A model generated the notes under the pieces. It did not search any database and had not been told where the DNA came from. It saw nothing but the letters and a program-made list of their open reading frames with translations. From Ureibacillus acetophenoni (GTDB taxonomy: Bacteria; Bacillota; Bacilli; Bacillales_A; Planococcaceae), in contig NZ_OBQC01000019.1 in assembly GCF_900220965.1 (NCBI RefSeq), positions 24,470 to 65,047 on the forward strand: a DNA stretch of 40,578 nt. The letters run 5' to 3'. The position numbers and the translations under genes were made by a program. Below are positions 1 to 8,739 of this stretch, one piece after another (the first letter of the stretch is position 1; each line of letters opens with the position of its first letter).

Positions 1-834
1 TCTGTCCTTTAGAGGCCTTATAAAAGACAGTTCTCCGTGAATTTCCGGTTCTTTTGTCCTTTAGAGGCCTTATAAAAGACAGTTCTCCGTGAATTTCCGG
101 TTCTTTTGTCTTTTAGAGGCCTTATAAAAGACAGTTCTCCGTTATTTTCCACTTCTACTGTCCTTTAGAGGCCTTATAAAAGACAGTTCTTCGTTAATTT
201 CCCTTTCTTTTGTCCTTTAGAAGCCTTATAAAAGACAGTTCTCCGTGAATTTCCGGTTCTTTTGTCTTTTAGAGGCCTTATAAAAGACAGTTCTCCGTGA
301 ATTTCCACTACTTTTGTCTTTTAGAGACCTTATAAAAGACAGTTCTCCGTTATTTTCCACTTCTACTGTCCTTTAGAGGCCTTATAAAAGACAGTTCTCT
401 GTTAATTTCCACTACTTTTGTCTTTTAGAGACCTTATAAAAGACAGTTCTCCGTTATTTTCCACTTCTTCTGTCCTTTAGAGGCCTTATAAAAGACAGTT
501 CTTTGTGAATTTCCGGTTCTTTTGTCTTTTAGAGGCCATATAAAAGACAGTTCTCCGTTATTTTCCACTTCTACTGTCCTTTAGAGGCCTTATAAAAGAC
601 AGTTCTCCGTTATTTTCCACTTCTTCTGTCCTTTAGAGGCCTTATAAAAGACAGTTCTCTGTGAATTTCCGGTTCTTTTGTCCTTTAGAGGCCTTATAAA
701 AGACAGTTCTCCGTGAATTTCCGGTTCTTTTGTCCTTTAGAGGCCTTATAAAAGACAGTTCTCCGTGAATTTCCGGTTCTTTTGTCCTTTAGAGGCCTTA
801 TCTCCGTGAACTTCAAATTTCCATACTCAAATGT
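1..834. repeat. Tandem array of sixteen 52-bp palindromic units
   Basis: Sixteen copies of a 52-bp unit follow each other at an exact period: the TGTC that opens each unit is at 3, 55, 107, 159 and so on to 783. Each unit holds an imperfect 27-bp palindrome (TGTCYTTTA, then a segment with AGGCCT, then TAAAAGACA), followed by a more variable 25-bp linker of the type TTCTCCGTGAATTTCCGG. The last copy breaks off after AGGCCTTA and merges into unique sequence. The array may extend left of the window. It lies 3' of the minus-strand amidohydrolase gene. No cas genes are present and the linkers are not unique, so it is not CRISPR. The function is unknown. Confidence 0.9.
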
Positions 835-897
835 CCTTCATCCTCTCGGAATACCTGCGCAAACTACCCTTTTCCTCTATAGTACCAAACTATCCAT

Positions 898-930
898 AAA
901 AAGAGATGCCCCTCCGCGGAACATCTCTTT
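898..930 (-). terminator. Rho-independent terminator after the AbgB-like gene
   Basis: A 9-bp stem (AAAGAGATG/CATCTCTTT) with a 13-nt loop is followed on the minus strand by TTTTT. It lies a few bases past the stop codon of the gene ending at 937. Confidence 0.8.
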
Positions 931-936
931 CAACAG

Positions 937-2337
937 TTAATTCGTTGGGATTAATGAAGTATATTTTTGACCGTTTAGTCTCTTCTTCAACTCGTCTTTC
1001 GCTTCCTCAATCACTTGAGGATTTTCCATACAGCTGATCGCTGTTCTTGCCATAATTTCCGCTGCATAGAGCATCCCTTTATGGCCAATCGATGTTTTTC
1101 CTACAGAAACGACTTGCCATGTATGAAGAGGAGTTCCTAAAACTAAGCATGTTGTAGTACATTGAACAGTTGGTGTGACCCAACTAACATCGCCAACATC
1201 TGTTGAACCGTAAAGCATAGCTTCAGGAGCCAAAGGAGTAATCACATTACATAAACGCTTGTCCCCTAACTGGTTCTTCTGTTCCTGAGTCAAGATTGAA
1301 TGGGCTACAGCTTTACTTTCCGAATCCAATGTTTCAAAAATCTTTCCCGCAAACTGAAGTTCCTCATCATTAAACTCAAGTGGCTCTGCTGTTTCAAACT
1401 GCGCCTGCATTACTTTTGCAAGAGTCTCATTTGGAATTAAATCCGATGCTGTCCCCTCGAATTGTTCTTCAAAAGTCGTCTCCGTCATTAACGCTGCTCC
1501 AGAAGCAATCTTTTGAATACGGTTATAAATTTCAACTACTTGTTCCTTTTTAGGAGCACGAATTAAATACGTCACTTCCGCGTAAGGCTGAACAACGTTT
1601 GGTGACGTTCCACCTGTGTGAGTCACTGCATAATGAACCCTCGCATCTTGAATGATATGTTCACGCAAGTAGTTCACACCTACATTCATTAACTCGACAG
1701 CATCTAATGCACTTCGTCCGAGATGCGGAGCTGCTGCAGCGTGGGCACTTCTTCCTTTAAACTTGAATACGGCAGCATAGTTAGCTAAGGATCTTAAATT
1801 CATTGTTGAATTAAAAAAGTTTGGATGCCATGAAATTGCTAAATCTACATCATCAAAAACACCTTGTTTTACCATGTGTGCTTTACCTGAACCATTTTCC
1901 TCAGCGGGACAACCGTAATATCGAATCGTAAATGGTGCATTTGTTTTTTCTACAAAAGCCTTTGCAGCAACGGCTGCCGCAAAAGAACCAACTCCAAGAA
2001 GGTTATGTCCACAACCATGACCAGCTCCACCTTCTTCAATCGGATTGTATTCCGCCTTACCACCTTCCTGACTTAAATACGGGAGTGCATCATACTCTCC
2101 CAGGAAGGCAATAACAGTGGGACCGTTACCGTAGCTCCCCATGATAGCTGTTTCCAAATTCGCTACATTTTTCGTAACACTAAATCCCTCGGCAGTTAAA
2201 GCTTCTTCCATCGTGCCTACCGCAAATTTTTCTTGGAAATGCAATTCAGGATGTTCCCAAATTTGATCGCTTAGAGAAGTGAAAAATGGTTTCTTTTCAT
2301 TTAAATATCCCTTTATATCAAATTCCGGTGCGTTCAT
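937..2337 (-). CDS. abgB: M20 family amidohydrolase, AbgB-like (p-aminobenzoyl-glutamate hydrolase subunit B type)
   Basis: A 466-aa zinc-dependent peptidase of the M20D group. Visible motifs are the metal-site segments EYDALP (residues 81-86) and GHGCGHN (106-112), PAEE near 145, and a dimerisation-domain stretch around RSAHAAAAPHLGRSALDAV. Length and the GxGHGCGHNLLG motif fit the AbgB subfamily, which in E. coli cleaves p-aminobenzoyl-glutamate, a folate breakdown product. The substrate here is inferred only. Its ATG overlaps the stop of the upstream MFS gene (ATGA), so the two are translationally coupled and the transporter probably imports its substrate. No AbgA partner is seen. Confidence 0.85.
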   Translation of the reverse strand: MNAPEFDIKGYLNEKKPFFTSLSDQIWEHPELHFQEKFAVGTMEEALTAEGFSVTKNVANLETAIMGSYGNGPTVIAFLGEYDALPYLSQEGGKAEYNPIEEGGAGHGCGHNLLGVGSFAAAVAAKAFVEKTNAPFTIRYYGCPAEENGSGKAHMVKQGVFDDVDLAISWHPNFFNSTMNLRSLANYAAVFKFKGRSAHAAAAPHLGRSALDAVELMNVGVNYLREHIIQDARVHYAVTHTGGTSPNVVQPYAEVTYLIRAPKKEQVVEIYNRIQKIASGAALMTETTFEEQFEGTASDLIPNETLAKVMQAQFETAEPLEFNDEELQFAGKIFETLDSESKAVAHSILTQEQKNQLGDKRLCNVITPLAPEAMLYGSTDVGDVSWVTPTVQCTTTCLVLGTPLHTWQVVSVGKTSIGHKGMLYAAEIMARTAISCMENPQVIEEAKDELKKRLNGQKYTSLIPTN

Positions 2338-3554
2338 GCTGCTTCCCCCTCAACGTTTTCATCTTTTTTAACAATTGATAATATGGCAAGCACGCAGATG
2401 ACAGAGATTCCAACAAGTAACCAAACAGCCGCATTATATGAACCGTCAAATGCATCGACCATCGCACCAATTAATGTTGGTGTCACAAAACCTGCTAACT
2501 GTCCACCCGTATTTGCCATCCCCATCGCAGACCCTGAATATTCTGCAGGTATGTTCTTTAAAATGAAGGACGGTAGAAGTAAGACAACAAACGTCATCAC
2601 AAACGTCACGATACATTGATAGACGATAAATAATGATATTGAATTTGCGTTAAACATTAGAAGTAAAAATACTGCCAATAACAGTGCAAAAAACGCGCCA
2701 ATATATTTCGAAATCCTTAGTTCAATTTTATCGATAATATATCCACTTAAAATCATAGAAACAATCATTATAAAACCAGGAATTAGTTGTAACCCACCAA
2801 TGGACAATAAATCAAGGCCACGAACATCAGTTAAGTACTTTGGTAACCATGAATTCAGTCCCCAGTTTACAGCGTAAATCGTAAAGTATGAGATAACTAA
2901 ACTCCACATAAAAGGCATCCTTAGTAATTTGCCTAATATTCCTGTTATCTTTGGTGCACCATCCGTATTAACAGCGACTCTATCTTTCGGAATAACTTTC
3001 CAATATAAAACAGCAATGATTGCTCCAATCGCACCTGCAATGACAAAAAATGCTCGCCATCCAATGGATAATAATAGAACGGCGGAGATAATTGGTACTA
3101 ACATCGCCATAATAGCGCTTGATGAAAGCATAATGGACATCACTTTACTACGCTCATTTTTAGGATAATATGTCGTAATTAATTTCGATGCAGAAGGTTG
3201 GAACCCGCCTTCTCCAATTCCAAATAAAAAACGAATAATTACCATAATACCTAAGCCCCACGCAATAGCAGTGAGTCCTGTAAAGATTGACCACACAATG
3301 ACAGCAATTAGCAATATCCGCTTAGCGCCAAATCGGTCGGCCAAAATTCCTCCGGGTAGTTGCATTAAAGCATATCCGAGAAAAAATGAACTTAATACTA
3401 ACCCTGTTTCTGTGTTCGTCAATGACAAATCTTCTCCAATATTGACGATGGCATAGTTCATTACATAGCGATCTAGATTACCTAAAGCCCATCCTAAAAA
3501 AAGAAGTACTAACAAGGTAGTTCTTGCTTTTTTCTCTAAAATCAGTTCATTCAT
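2334..3554 (-). CDS. MFS transporter (anion:cation symporter-like), coupled to the AbgB-like hydrolase
   Basis: About 406 aa with some 12 hydrophobic segments and the MFS loop motif between TM2 and TM3 (GGILADRFGAKR). The NLDRYVMNYA stretch in TM1 is typical of the ACS family, which takes up organic anions. The ATG at 3554 is chosen because AGGGGAT lies 8 nt upstream; a longer frame to 3602 lacks a site. The stop overlaps the start of the M20 hydrolase by 4 nt. E. coli pairs AbgAB with AbgT; here an MFS carrier seems to take that place. The substrate cannot be read from sequence. Confidence 0.85.
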   Translation of the reverse strand: MNELILEKKARTTLLVLLFLGWALGNLDRYVMNYAIVNIGEDLSLTNTETGLVLSSFFLGYALMQLPGGILADRFGAKRILLIAVIVWSIFTGLTAIAWGLGIMVIIRFLFGIGEGGFQPSASKLITTYYPKNERSKVMSIMLSSSAIMAMLVPIISAVLLLSIGWRAFFVIAGAIGAIIAVLYWKVIPKDRVAVNTDGAPKITGILGKLLRMPFMWSLVISYFTIYAVNWGLNSWLPKYLTDVRGLDLLSIGGLQLIPGFIMIVSMILSGYIIDKIELRISKYIGAFFALLLAVFLLLMFNANSISLFIVYQCIVTFVMTFVVLLLPSFILKNIPAEYSGSAMGMANTGGQLAGFVTPTLIGAMVDAFDGSYNAAVWLLVGISVICVLAILSIVKKDENVEGEAA

Positions 3555-3617
3555 ATAACAATCCCCTTTTACCGACATTCGTAATTTTTTCCTTGTGCAC
3601 ATGAATAAAAGGACAAA

Positions 3618-3652
3618 AGAAAAAGCATTTTCATATGTTGAAAATGCTTTAA
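3618..3652 (-). terminator. Terminator downstream of the thioesterase gene
   Basis: A 12-bp stem (AAAGCATTTTCA paired with TGAAAATGCTTT) is followed on the minus strand by TTTTTCTTTTG. It lies about 100 nt past the stop of the gene at 3753 and before the MFS gene, separating the two transcripts. Confidence 0.65.
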
Positions 3653-3752
3653 TTTACGTATTAATTTAACCGATTAAGAACAAAGTATTCTTTGTTTTCA
3701 GTCGGATCATTTATTAATTTTTAGGCAAAACGATCGTTTAATCTCACTAACT

Positions 3753-4148
3753 TTAGAGGTTTACCTTAAATTTTGCAATTTCAGCAGGAACTGGAATTGC
3801 TTTTCTTTTTTGTAAATCCATAATTGCCATAATCGCCGTAGTTGTTGCAGAAGTTTGACCTTCATGTATCATAGTTTGCTCAAGAGTAAAGCTTTTCGTC
3901 CCCACTCTAATTAAGTGTGAACGTATTTCCACTGTATCACCAAGACGAACTTCTTTTGAATATTCCGTTTCTAGTTTTAACAGAACCGGTCCAAGTTGTT
4001 CTTCTAATAAATTTTCAAAGCGGAGTCCAATTTGCTCGAACCAACCGAAACGTGCAGTTTCAAAAATCTTTATATATCTCAAGTAATTCATATGTCCAAG
4101 TTCATCAAGATCACTTTCCACGATGGTATATGTTTTTGAATGTTCCAT
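3753..4148 (-). CDS. Hotdog-fold acyl-CoA thioesterase (4-hydroxybenzoyl-CoA thioesterase family)
   Basis: A 131-aa protein with the 4HBT pattern: an N-terminal ESDLDELGHMNYLRYIKIFE segment holding the catalytic-loop Asp and the conserved H-M-N-Y before the long helix, then alternating beta strands (VEIRSHLIRVGTKSFTLEQ). Family members hydrolyse acyl-CoA thioesters in the cytoplasm; the acyl group is not predictable. It lies between two monocistronic-looking minus-strand units, with no coupling to neighbours. Confidence 0.8.
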   Translation of the reverse strand: MEHSKTYTIVESDLDELGHMNYLRYIKIFETARFGWFEQIGLRFENLLEEQLGPVLLKLETEYSKEVRLGDTVEIRSHLIRVGTKSFTLEQTMIHEGQTSATTTAIMAIMDLQKRKAIPVPAEIAKFKVNL

Positions 4149-4251
4149 ATCATTTCACAGCCTCTCAATCATTTTCATAAATTTTACTAGAATATCAACA
4201 CTATTTATTATTCAACTTCGGTGAAAATATCCCTTTATTAACTAAGTAAGT

Positions 4252-5187
4252 TTAACGAAAATGCGGAATTACTTGTTCTCCGAGTTCTTGTATGACTTCT
4301 TCTACCGGACGTTTACTTCCTTTCAAGCTAATGATGATATGATTTACCCCGGCTTCTTGATAAGCATGGAGATAGTCTAACAAAAATTTATAACCTGTTC
4401 TAAATCCAATTCGTATCGGCTTAGGGGCCTCATTCGCTCTTTCAGACAAATCAAGGGCTAACGGTTGTATAAATGGTTTAAATTCACCACTTACACGACG
4501 CCAATCTTGAATTAATTTACGCTGAGATGCAACGTCTTGTGGATAAAACAACCAACCGTCGGTATTCGCGCCTAACCATTCAATTGACTGACCTGCGTAA
4601 CCAGTTCCTAACATTGGAATATCTGTTAAAAGCGGTTTTGGAACAACATCGCCTTGAGTCATTTCCACTCTTTTTGTATGAATTTGTGGAAACGACTCTC
4701 CCCACACTTTTCTCATCACTTCTATGGATTCCCTAAAGAGCTCACCTCTTTCATCTCTGTCCACCTTAAATGTAGGAAATTCGATTATCCGATCACCAGT
4801 CGCAACGCCAAATAAAAATCGTTGGTTTGACAGTTTATCTAAAGTCGCTGCTGACTTAGCTAAATGGAGAGGGTGACGAAACGTTGTAACGATGCTTGCT
4901 GTCCCTAAAGCGATTTTTTCTGTATGTGCAGATACATAACTAAGAAACATCATTGGATCATAGAGAAATCCAACTTCCCCCAAACCCGGATCATAAAGAG
5001 GAGCATCTCTAACAAATAAAGAAGCAAATCCATAATTCTCCGCCATTTTGGCTAGTCCCATTTGTTCTTCTAAATCCATTTTAGGAAAACTTCCTGTATA
5101 GGATTCTAAAGGCATAAAGAGCCCAATCGTTAATTGATTTTGTTTAAATGTTCGAGCAAAACCTTGGTGTGATTGAAATTTTTCCAT
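4252..5187 (-). CDS. LLM class (luciferase-like) flavin-dependent oxidoreductase, TIGR03571-like
   Basis: A 311-aa TIM-barrel flavoprotein of the bacterial luciferase superfamily. Typical stretches are MAENYGFASLFVRDAPLYDP, the strand KIALGTASIVTTFRHPLHLAKSA split over residues 90-115, and RFLFGVATGDR. The start is set at the ATG at 5187 because TAGGAG lies about 8 nt upstream; the frame is open to 5238 without a site. It probably uses FMNH2 and oxygen on a small organic or sulfur compound; substrate unknown. A second LLM gene lies just upstream on the same strand. Confidence 0.8.
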   Translation of the reverse strand: MEKFQSHQGFARTFKQNQLTIGLFMPLESYTGSFPKMDLEEQMGLAKMAENYGFASLFVRDAPLYDPGLGEVGFLYDPMMFLSYVSAHTEKIALGTASIVTTFRHPLHLAKSAATLDKLSNQRFLFGVATGDRIIEFPTFKVDRDERGELFRESIEVMRKVWGESFPQIHTKRVEMTQGDVVPKPLLTDIPMLGTGYAGQSIEWLGANTDGWLFYPQDVASQRKLIQDWRRVSGEFKPFIQPLALDLSERANEAPKPIRIGFRTGYKFLLDYLHAYQEAGVNHIIISLKGSKRPVEEVIQELGEQVIPHFR

Positions 5188-5278
5188 GTAAATGTTTCTC
5201 CTAATTGGTTTTGAGTTAATTAACATTCGAGCTATCATTCAAGTCTCCAAAGTAATAACTCTACTACCAAACTTTTAT

Positions 5279-6286
5279 TTATTTGTTAAATCCATCAACT
5301 ACCTCTTTTAAAATTTCATATGATCGAATTAGTTTTTCCATATCATAAATATACGTAACAGCCATAATCTCATCCGCAACAAATTGTTGTTGGAAACTCA
5401 TTAACTGTTCATAGATGTTTTGACGGTCACCAATAAACGTAGTGGATAAACTTGAATTTAGTAAGTTCACTTCTAATGGAGTTAAAGATTGCTCAAAATT
5501 TTCGACTGGTGGTTTTAATGGACCACTTTTGTTAGTGAAAACATCACGATAAAATTGTAATAGAGATGATGATAGGTAGTTTGCTTCTTCCATACTGTCT
5601 GCCGCAACCACATTTACACATGCAATCGTATAAGGTTTTTCTAAATAGACAGATGGCTTAAATCGACTACGGTAAATCGCAAAAGCATCCGCCATAGCTG
5701 TTGGCGCAAAATGAGCTGCAAAGGCATACGGTAAGCCAAGTTCTGCAGCTAAGTAAGCAGAGCTTGTGGAAGAACCAAGTATATACACGGGTACATTTGT
5801 CCCAACACCTGGAAATGCCTTTACAGGTCCTTGTATTTCTTCAGGACCTACATATGTTAAAATATCCCTTACTTCATTTGGAAACTGTTCTACAGCTTGA
5901 TGTTGTGAACGTCGCAATGCATTTGCTGTTAATCCATCTGTCCCTGGCGCACGACCTAACCCTAAGTCAACACGACTCGGAAACATCGTTGCCATCGTAC
6001 CGAATTGTTCAGCTACCACTAATGGTGAATGATTAGGCAGCATAATTCCCCCTGAACCTACACGAATACTTTCCGTATGCTCGAGTGTATGGTTGATTAA
6101 AATGGCTGTTGCAGAACTTGCCACGGACGTCATATTATGATGTTCAGCAATCCAATAACGTGTGTAGCCCATCTTTTCGGTTGCTTGGGCTAACGTCACC
6201 ATATGATCAATCGAATCTTTCACAATTTGATCTTGGCGATTAGGTACTAGATTTAAAACAGATACAGGTATATTTAGACTTTTCAT
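5279..6286 (-). CDS. LLM class flavin-dependent oxidoreductase (MsnO8/YhbW-like)
   Basis: A 335-aa luciferase-like protein with the subfamily signature YWIAEHHNM near residue 45, GSGGIMLPNHSPLVVAEQF around 78-97 and DLGLGRAPGTD around 107-117. This group resembles E. coli YhbW and B. subtilis YvbT, flavin-linked monooxygenases of unknown substrate. It is followed on the same strand by another LLM gene (gap about 90 nt) and preceded by an ArsR regulator (gap 106 nt), so all three may be co-controlled; that is inference. Confidence 0.85.
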   Translation of the reverse strand: MKSLNIPVSVLNLVPNRQDQIVKDSIDHMVTLAQATEKMGYTRYWIAEHHNMTSVASSATAILINHTLEHTESIRVGSGGIMLPNHSPLVVAEQFGTMATMFPSRVDLGLGRAPGTDGLTANALRRSQHQAVEQFPNEVRDILTYVGPEEIQGPVKAFPGVGTNVPVYILGSSTSSAYLAAELGLPYAFAAHFAPTAMADAFAIYRSRFKPSVYLEKPYTIACVNVVAADSMEEANYLSSSLLQFYRDVFTNKSGPLKPPVENFEQSLTPLEVNLLNSSLSTTFIGDRQNIYEQLMSFQQQFVADEIMAVTYIYDMEKLIRSYEILKEVVDGFNK

Positions 6287-6392
6287 TATTTACATCCCTT
6301 TCTAACATCTATTAAGTCTTAATTCATTTTCATGCTTCATTCCTTATTTCTATAAATATCGAAATATACACGAAAATTTTTTTACTAAAATA

Positions 6393-6662
6393 TCATTCAG
6401 AAATTAAAGTTGGTGCGTATTTTTTCAGAACATCCTTCTGTAAACTGTAGTAACGATAAGTACCTTCTTTTTCTACCACTAACAATCCACAATCTGTTAA
6501 CAACTTTAAATGATGTGTTAATGTAGAATTCGCTTGTATGTCTAGCTTTTCTGCTATATCCTGACAAGCCATTTGCGGTGCAGATACCAAAGCTTTGACG
6601 AGCTTTAATCGAGTTGGCTCTCCAAGTGCTTTATATACTTTTACTAATTGTTCTTCATCCAT
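6393..6662 (-). CDS. ArsR/SmtB-family winged-helix transcriptional regulator
   Basis: An 89-aa single-domain HTH protein: EPTRLKLVKAL (first helix), ACQDIAEKL, NSTLTHHLKLLTDCGLL (recognition helix) and the wing VVEKEGTYRYYSL. No CxC metal site of the ArsR kind is present; the only cysteines are isolated ones, so it may sense something other than metal. It sits 5' of the LLM oxidoreductase on the same strand and could be its regulator. Confidence 0.85.
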   Translation of the reverse strand: MDEEQLVKVYKALGEPTRLKLVKALVSAPQMACQDIAEKLDIQANSTLTHHLKLLTDCGLLVVEKEGTYRYYSLQKDVLKKYAPTLISE

Positions 6663-6697
6663 GTGCAGATCCTGCCTTTTCGAGAATCATAAATCCT

Positions 6698-6919
6698 TTA
6701 ATCTTCTTTTGTATTTAAATTACGTATTTTCTCAGGTGTTACATCATTCCCTAGCGGATCCATTACCTTTATCCCTGAAAAAGTATCGAGAACTTGTCCT
6801 CTTATTTGACGCAAGTAATCTTCTCGAAGTACTTGTTGTTCGACTTTTTCCGCATTTGTTAATCCTTCTTCACGTTGCTTTTTTGCTAATTGATTAATTC
6901 GATTTAATATTTCTATCAT
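6698..6919 (-). CDS. DUF896 family protein (YnzC-like)
   Basis: A 73-aa mostly helical protein with the DUF896 pattern: IEILNRINQLAKKQREEGLT, EQQVLREDYLRQIRGQVLDTF and a C-terminal DPLGNDVTPEKIRNLN. B. subtilis YnzC, an SOS-linked small protein, is of this family; the molecular role is unknown. The ATG at 6919 is favoured because AGAGGTG lies 6 nt upstream; the GTG at 6928 overlaps that site. Confidence 0.85.
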   Translation of the reverse strand: MIEILNRINQLAKKQREEGLTNAEKVEQQVLREDYLRQIRGQVLDTFSGIKVMDPLGNDVTPEKIRNLNTKED

Positions 6920-7166
6920 GTTGTTCACCTCTAGTTAAGTTTTTGGTTATTTAGATAAAAACTATCATGTAATAATAACAGACTATTAAAGATTGTCGAA
7001 TCATTTGCTCTCTAACATCAAATTGAACTAAGTTATTGTAGCCACTATTGTTGAAAAATGGTCAAATTAAGAATCAAAATTTTATGATAATCTATAACTA
7101 TTATTGTTTAAATAAATCCCTACTAGCGATTAGGAAACAATTGCAGTATACGAGGAGTTGGCTTAT

Positions 7167-7610
7167 ATGACATGGTGGGCTGTCTTACTAATATTGATTG
7201 GCGTAATTCTTAAATTTGCGATGAGTCCTCCAAGTGCCTTGGTTGGATGGGTTGTCAGTAAATTTGCCCTTCATCCAAAACTGGATTCAAAGGATGTGAC
7301 AATTACATTCAATGAGAAGAAACTGGTAGATGAAGAGAAAGATACACTTATTAACTATTTTAATGAATCATTATTTTTAGAAAGAAATCATATTTTTCCT
7401 GGAAATGAAGAAGCCTTTCTTAATCCTGATACTGATATTACTCCTTTTGTCATTAATGTAAAAAAGAAAAACAAAGAAATGAACTTCTTCCTATATTGTT
7501 CCACTGACCAAATTGAAGTCGTGAAGCAATGGAAGAAAAAAGTCGCATCTTATAGTCTAAGTTCTGAGCCGCTACAGAAGTTTACTCCTTCAAATGGTTT
7601 TAGTGCTTAA
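7167..7610 (+). CDS. yfmQ: YfmQ family protein
   Basis: A 147-aa protein with one N-terminal membrane segment (TWWAVLLILIGVILKFAM) and a soluble C-terminal domain containing FALHPKL, YFNESLFLERNHIFPG and WKKKVASYSL, which match the Bacillus YfmQ family of unknown function. GAGGAG is 9 nt upstream of the ATG at 7167; a TTG at 7158 abuts that site and is not a likely start. It is a single gene followed by its own terminator. Confidence 0.75.
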   Translation: MTWWAVLLILIGVILKFAMSPPSALVGWVVSKFALHPKLDSKDVTITFNEKKLVDEEKDTLINYFNESLFLERNHIFPGNEEAFLNPDTDITPFVINVKKKNKEMNFFLYCSTDQIEVVKQWKKKVASYSLSSEPLQKFTPSNGFSA

Positions 7611-7621
7611 AAGATAATAAT

Positions 7622-7660
7622 AGTAATCCCTCATTATTAAAATTTGGGATTACTTTTTTT
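7622..7660 (+). terminator. Terminator after yfmQ
   Basis: A 9-bp stem (AGTAATCCC/GGGATTACT) is followed by TTTTTTT, starting 12 nt past the yfmQ stop codon. Confidence 0.85.
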
Positions 7661-7694
7661 AGCTTACGGGCTCAAACAAATAAAATATTCAAAC

Positions 7695-7736
7695 AGAAAA
7701 TAGAACTTTCCCCTCTTCTAGGAAAGTTCTATTTAA
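7695..7736 (-). terminator. Terminator after the 73-aa gene
   Basis: A 14-bp stem (AAATAGAACTTTCC paired with GGAAAGTTCTATTT) sits about 25 nt past the stop of the minus-strand gene ending at 7760, with TTTTCTGTTTG following on that strand. Confidence 0.7.
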
Positions 7737-7759
7737 ATGGATCTGTATTTAGTATTAAA

Positions 7760-7981
7760 CTAATATCCTTCGCGATCGCCTTCTTTAATTGAAGCTTGTG
7801 GAGTCAAGTCGTCGTTATCTTCGAGTTTTTTGAATCCTTTATCTAATTGACCTGCATTTTCAATGTCGCCAGAAGCTTGATAGCCGCCGACTGGGGCATT
7901 TGAAGTTGTCCCAAAAAGATCCATGCCACCTAATTCCACATTGATTTTTTGTTTGTCTCTTTTCTTCGTCACTTTCATCAC
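7760..7981 (-). CDS. Small hydrophilic protein of unknown function
   Basis: About 70 aa, highly polar with no cysteine and no membrane segment; the N-terminus is basic (KVTKKRDKQK) and the C-terminus acidic (DIENAGQLDKGFKKLEDNDD). It is not recognised with confidence. The start is unclear: GTG at 7981 and ATG at 7978 lie on top of the AGAGGTG site, while a GTG at 7972 is 6 nt downstream of it and may be the real start. The terminator just downstream supports a real transcript. Confidence 0.6.
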   Translation of the reverse strand: MMKVTKKRDKQKINVELGGMDLFGTTSNAPVGGYQASGDIENAGQLDKGFKKLEDNDDLTPQASIKEGDREGY

Positions 7982-8055
7982 CTCTACATTGTAATATGCC
8001 CAAAGTCGAAAATTATATAGATTCTTCTTTTTCGGACAGTTAAGGTGTGTAGCTT

Positions 8056-8064
8056 TGATATAAT
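8056..8064 (+). promoter_or_regulatory. Probable extended -10 promoter for the VanZ gene
   Basis: TGATATAAT is a full extended -10 element, 48 nt before the VanZ ATG. No good -35 is visible at 17 bp, which is usual for extended -10 promoters. Confidence 0.45.
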
Positions 8065-8111
8065 GGTACTATAGAAAAGGTACATACTAAAACAACGGAG
8101 CCTGATGGAAT

Positions 8112-8699
8112 ATGAATAAACACATATTACTTAGTTTTTTATTTGCTCAGATTATTTTTATCATTTTATTACCCGTATGGAGTGAACTAACCAACTACTT
8201 ACATCCAATAGTTATGGCCGTTGTTTGGTTTCTAATCACGTTTCTTTTTGTATTTTTTGTTTGTTGGATTAAAAAAATAAAGATTCATCTATCGAAACGG
8301 ATCCTCAACATAGCGATTGTGTTCTACGCACTTGGATTGATTATTTTATTATTCTTCAGGCCAGGTGGTTCAAGTTATGGCAGTGTTAATTTAATTCCAT
8401 TAAATACAATTACTTATTATCTAATTGGAAAAGTGGATTTTTTAATTGCTCTATATAATTTAGGGGCAAATATCGGTTTATTTATACCTTTTGGATTGTA
8501 TTATCGATATGTACAAAAAGTTGCCTCTATGAAGCATTTGCTTTTGATTAGTTTATGTACTATTAGTGTTATTGAAGGACTACAATTTATAACAAAAAGA
8601 GGAAGTTTAGATATAGATGATCTGATCTTAAACGTGCTAGGAATTTGCCTAGGTTATTTACTTTACCCCGTTTTTCGAAAAGTTTTGGTATTTTACTGA
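8112..8699 (+). CDS. VanZ family membrane protein
   Basis: A 195-aa protein with five or six hydrophobic segments and the VanZ-like pattern: VNLIPLNT near residue 95, LGANIGLFIPFGLYY around 117-131, and the closing SVIEGLQFITKRGSLDIDDLILNVLGICLGY. VanZ itself gives low-level teicoplanin resistance; most Bacillus homologues are of unknown role, probably in the cell envelope. GGAG lies 11 nt upstream of the ATG. Confidence 0.85.
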   Translation: MNKHILLSFLFAQIIFIILLPVWSELTNYLHPIVMAVVWFLITFLFVFFVCWIKKIKIHLSKRILNIAIVFYALGLIILLFFRPGGSSYGSVNLIPLNTITYYLIGKVDFLIALYNLGANIGLFIPFGLYYRYVQKVASMKHLLLISLCTISVIEGLQFITKRGSLDIDDLILNVLGICLGYLLYPVFRKVLVFY

Positions 8700-8708
8700 A
8701 AAAGAAAT

Positions 8709-8726
8709 GAGCTGTTAAAACAGCTC
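8709..8726 (-). terminator. Short hairpin between VanZ and the small membrane protein gene
   Basis: GAGCTGTT/AACAGCTC form a compact stem. On the minus strand ATTTCTTTTTC follows, placing a usable terminator 14 nt past the stop of the 53-aa gene at 8740. On the plus strand the T run is poor, so it may serve VanZ only weakly. Confidence 0.5.
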
Positions 8727-8739
8727 TTGTCCAATTTAT

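Noticed and set aside
1..834. CRISPR array
   Set aside because: The period is regular, but the parts between palindromes are near-identical rather than unique spacers, and no cas gene is nearby.
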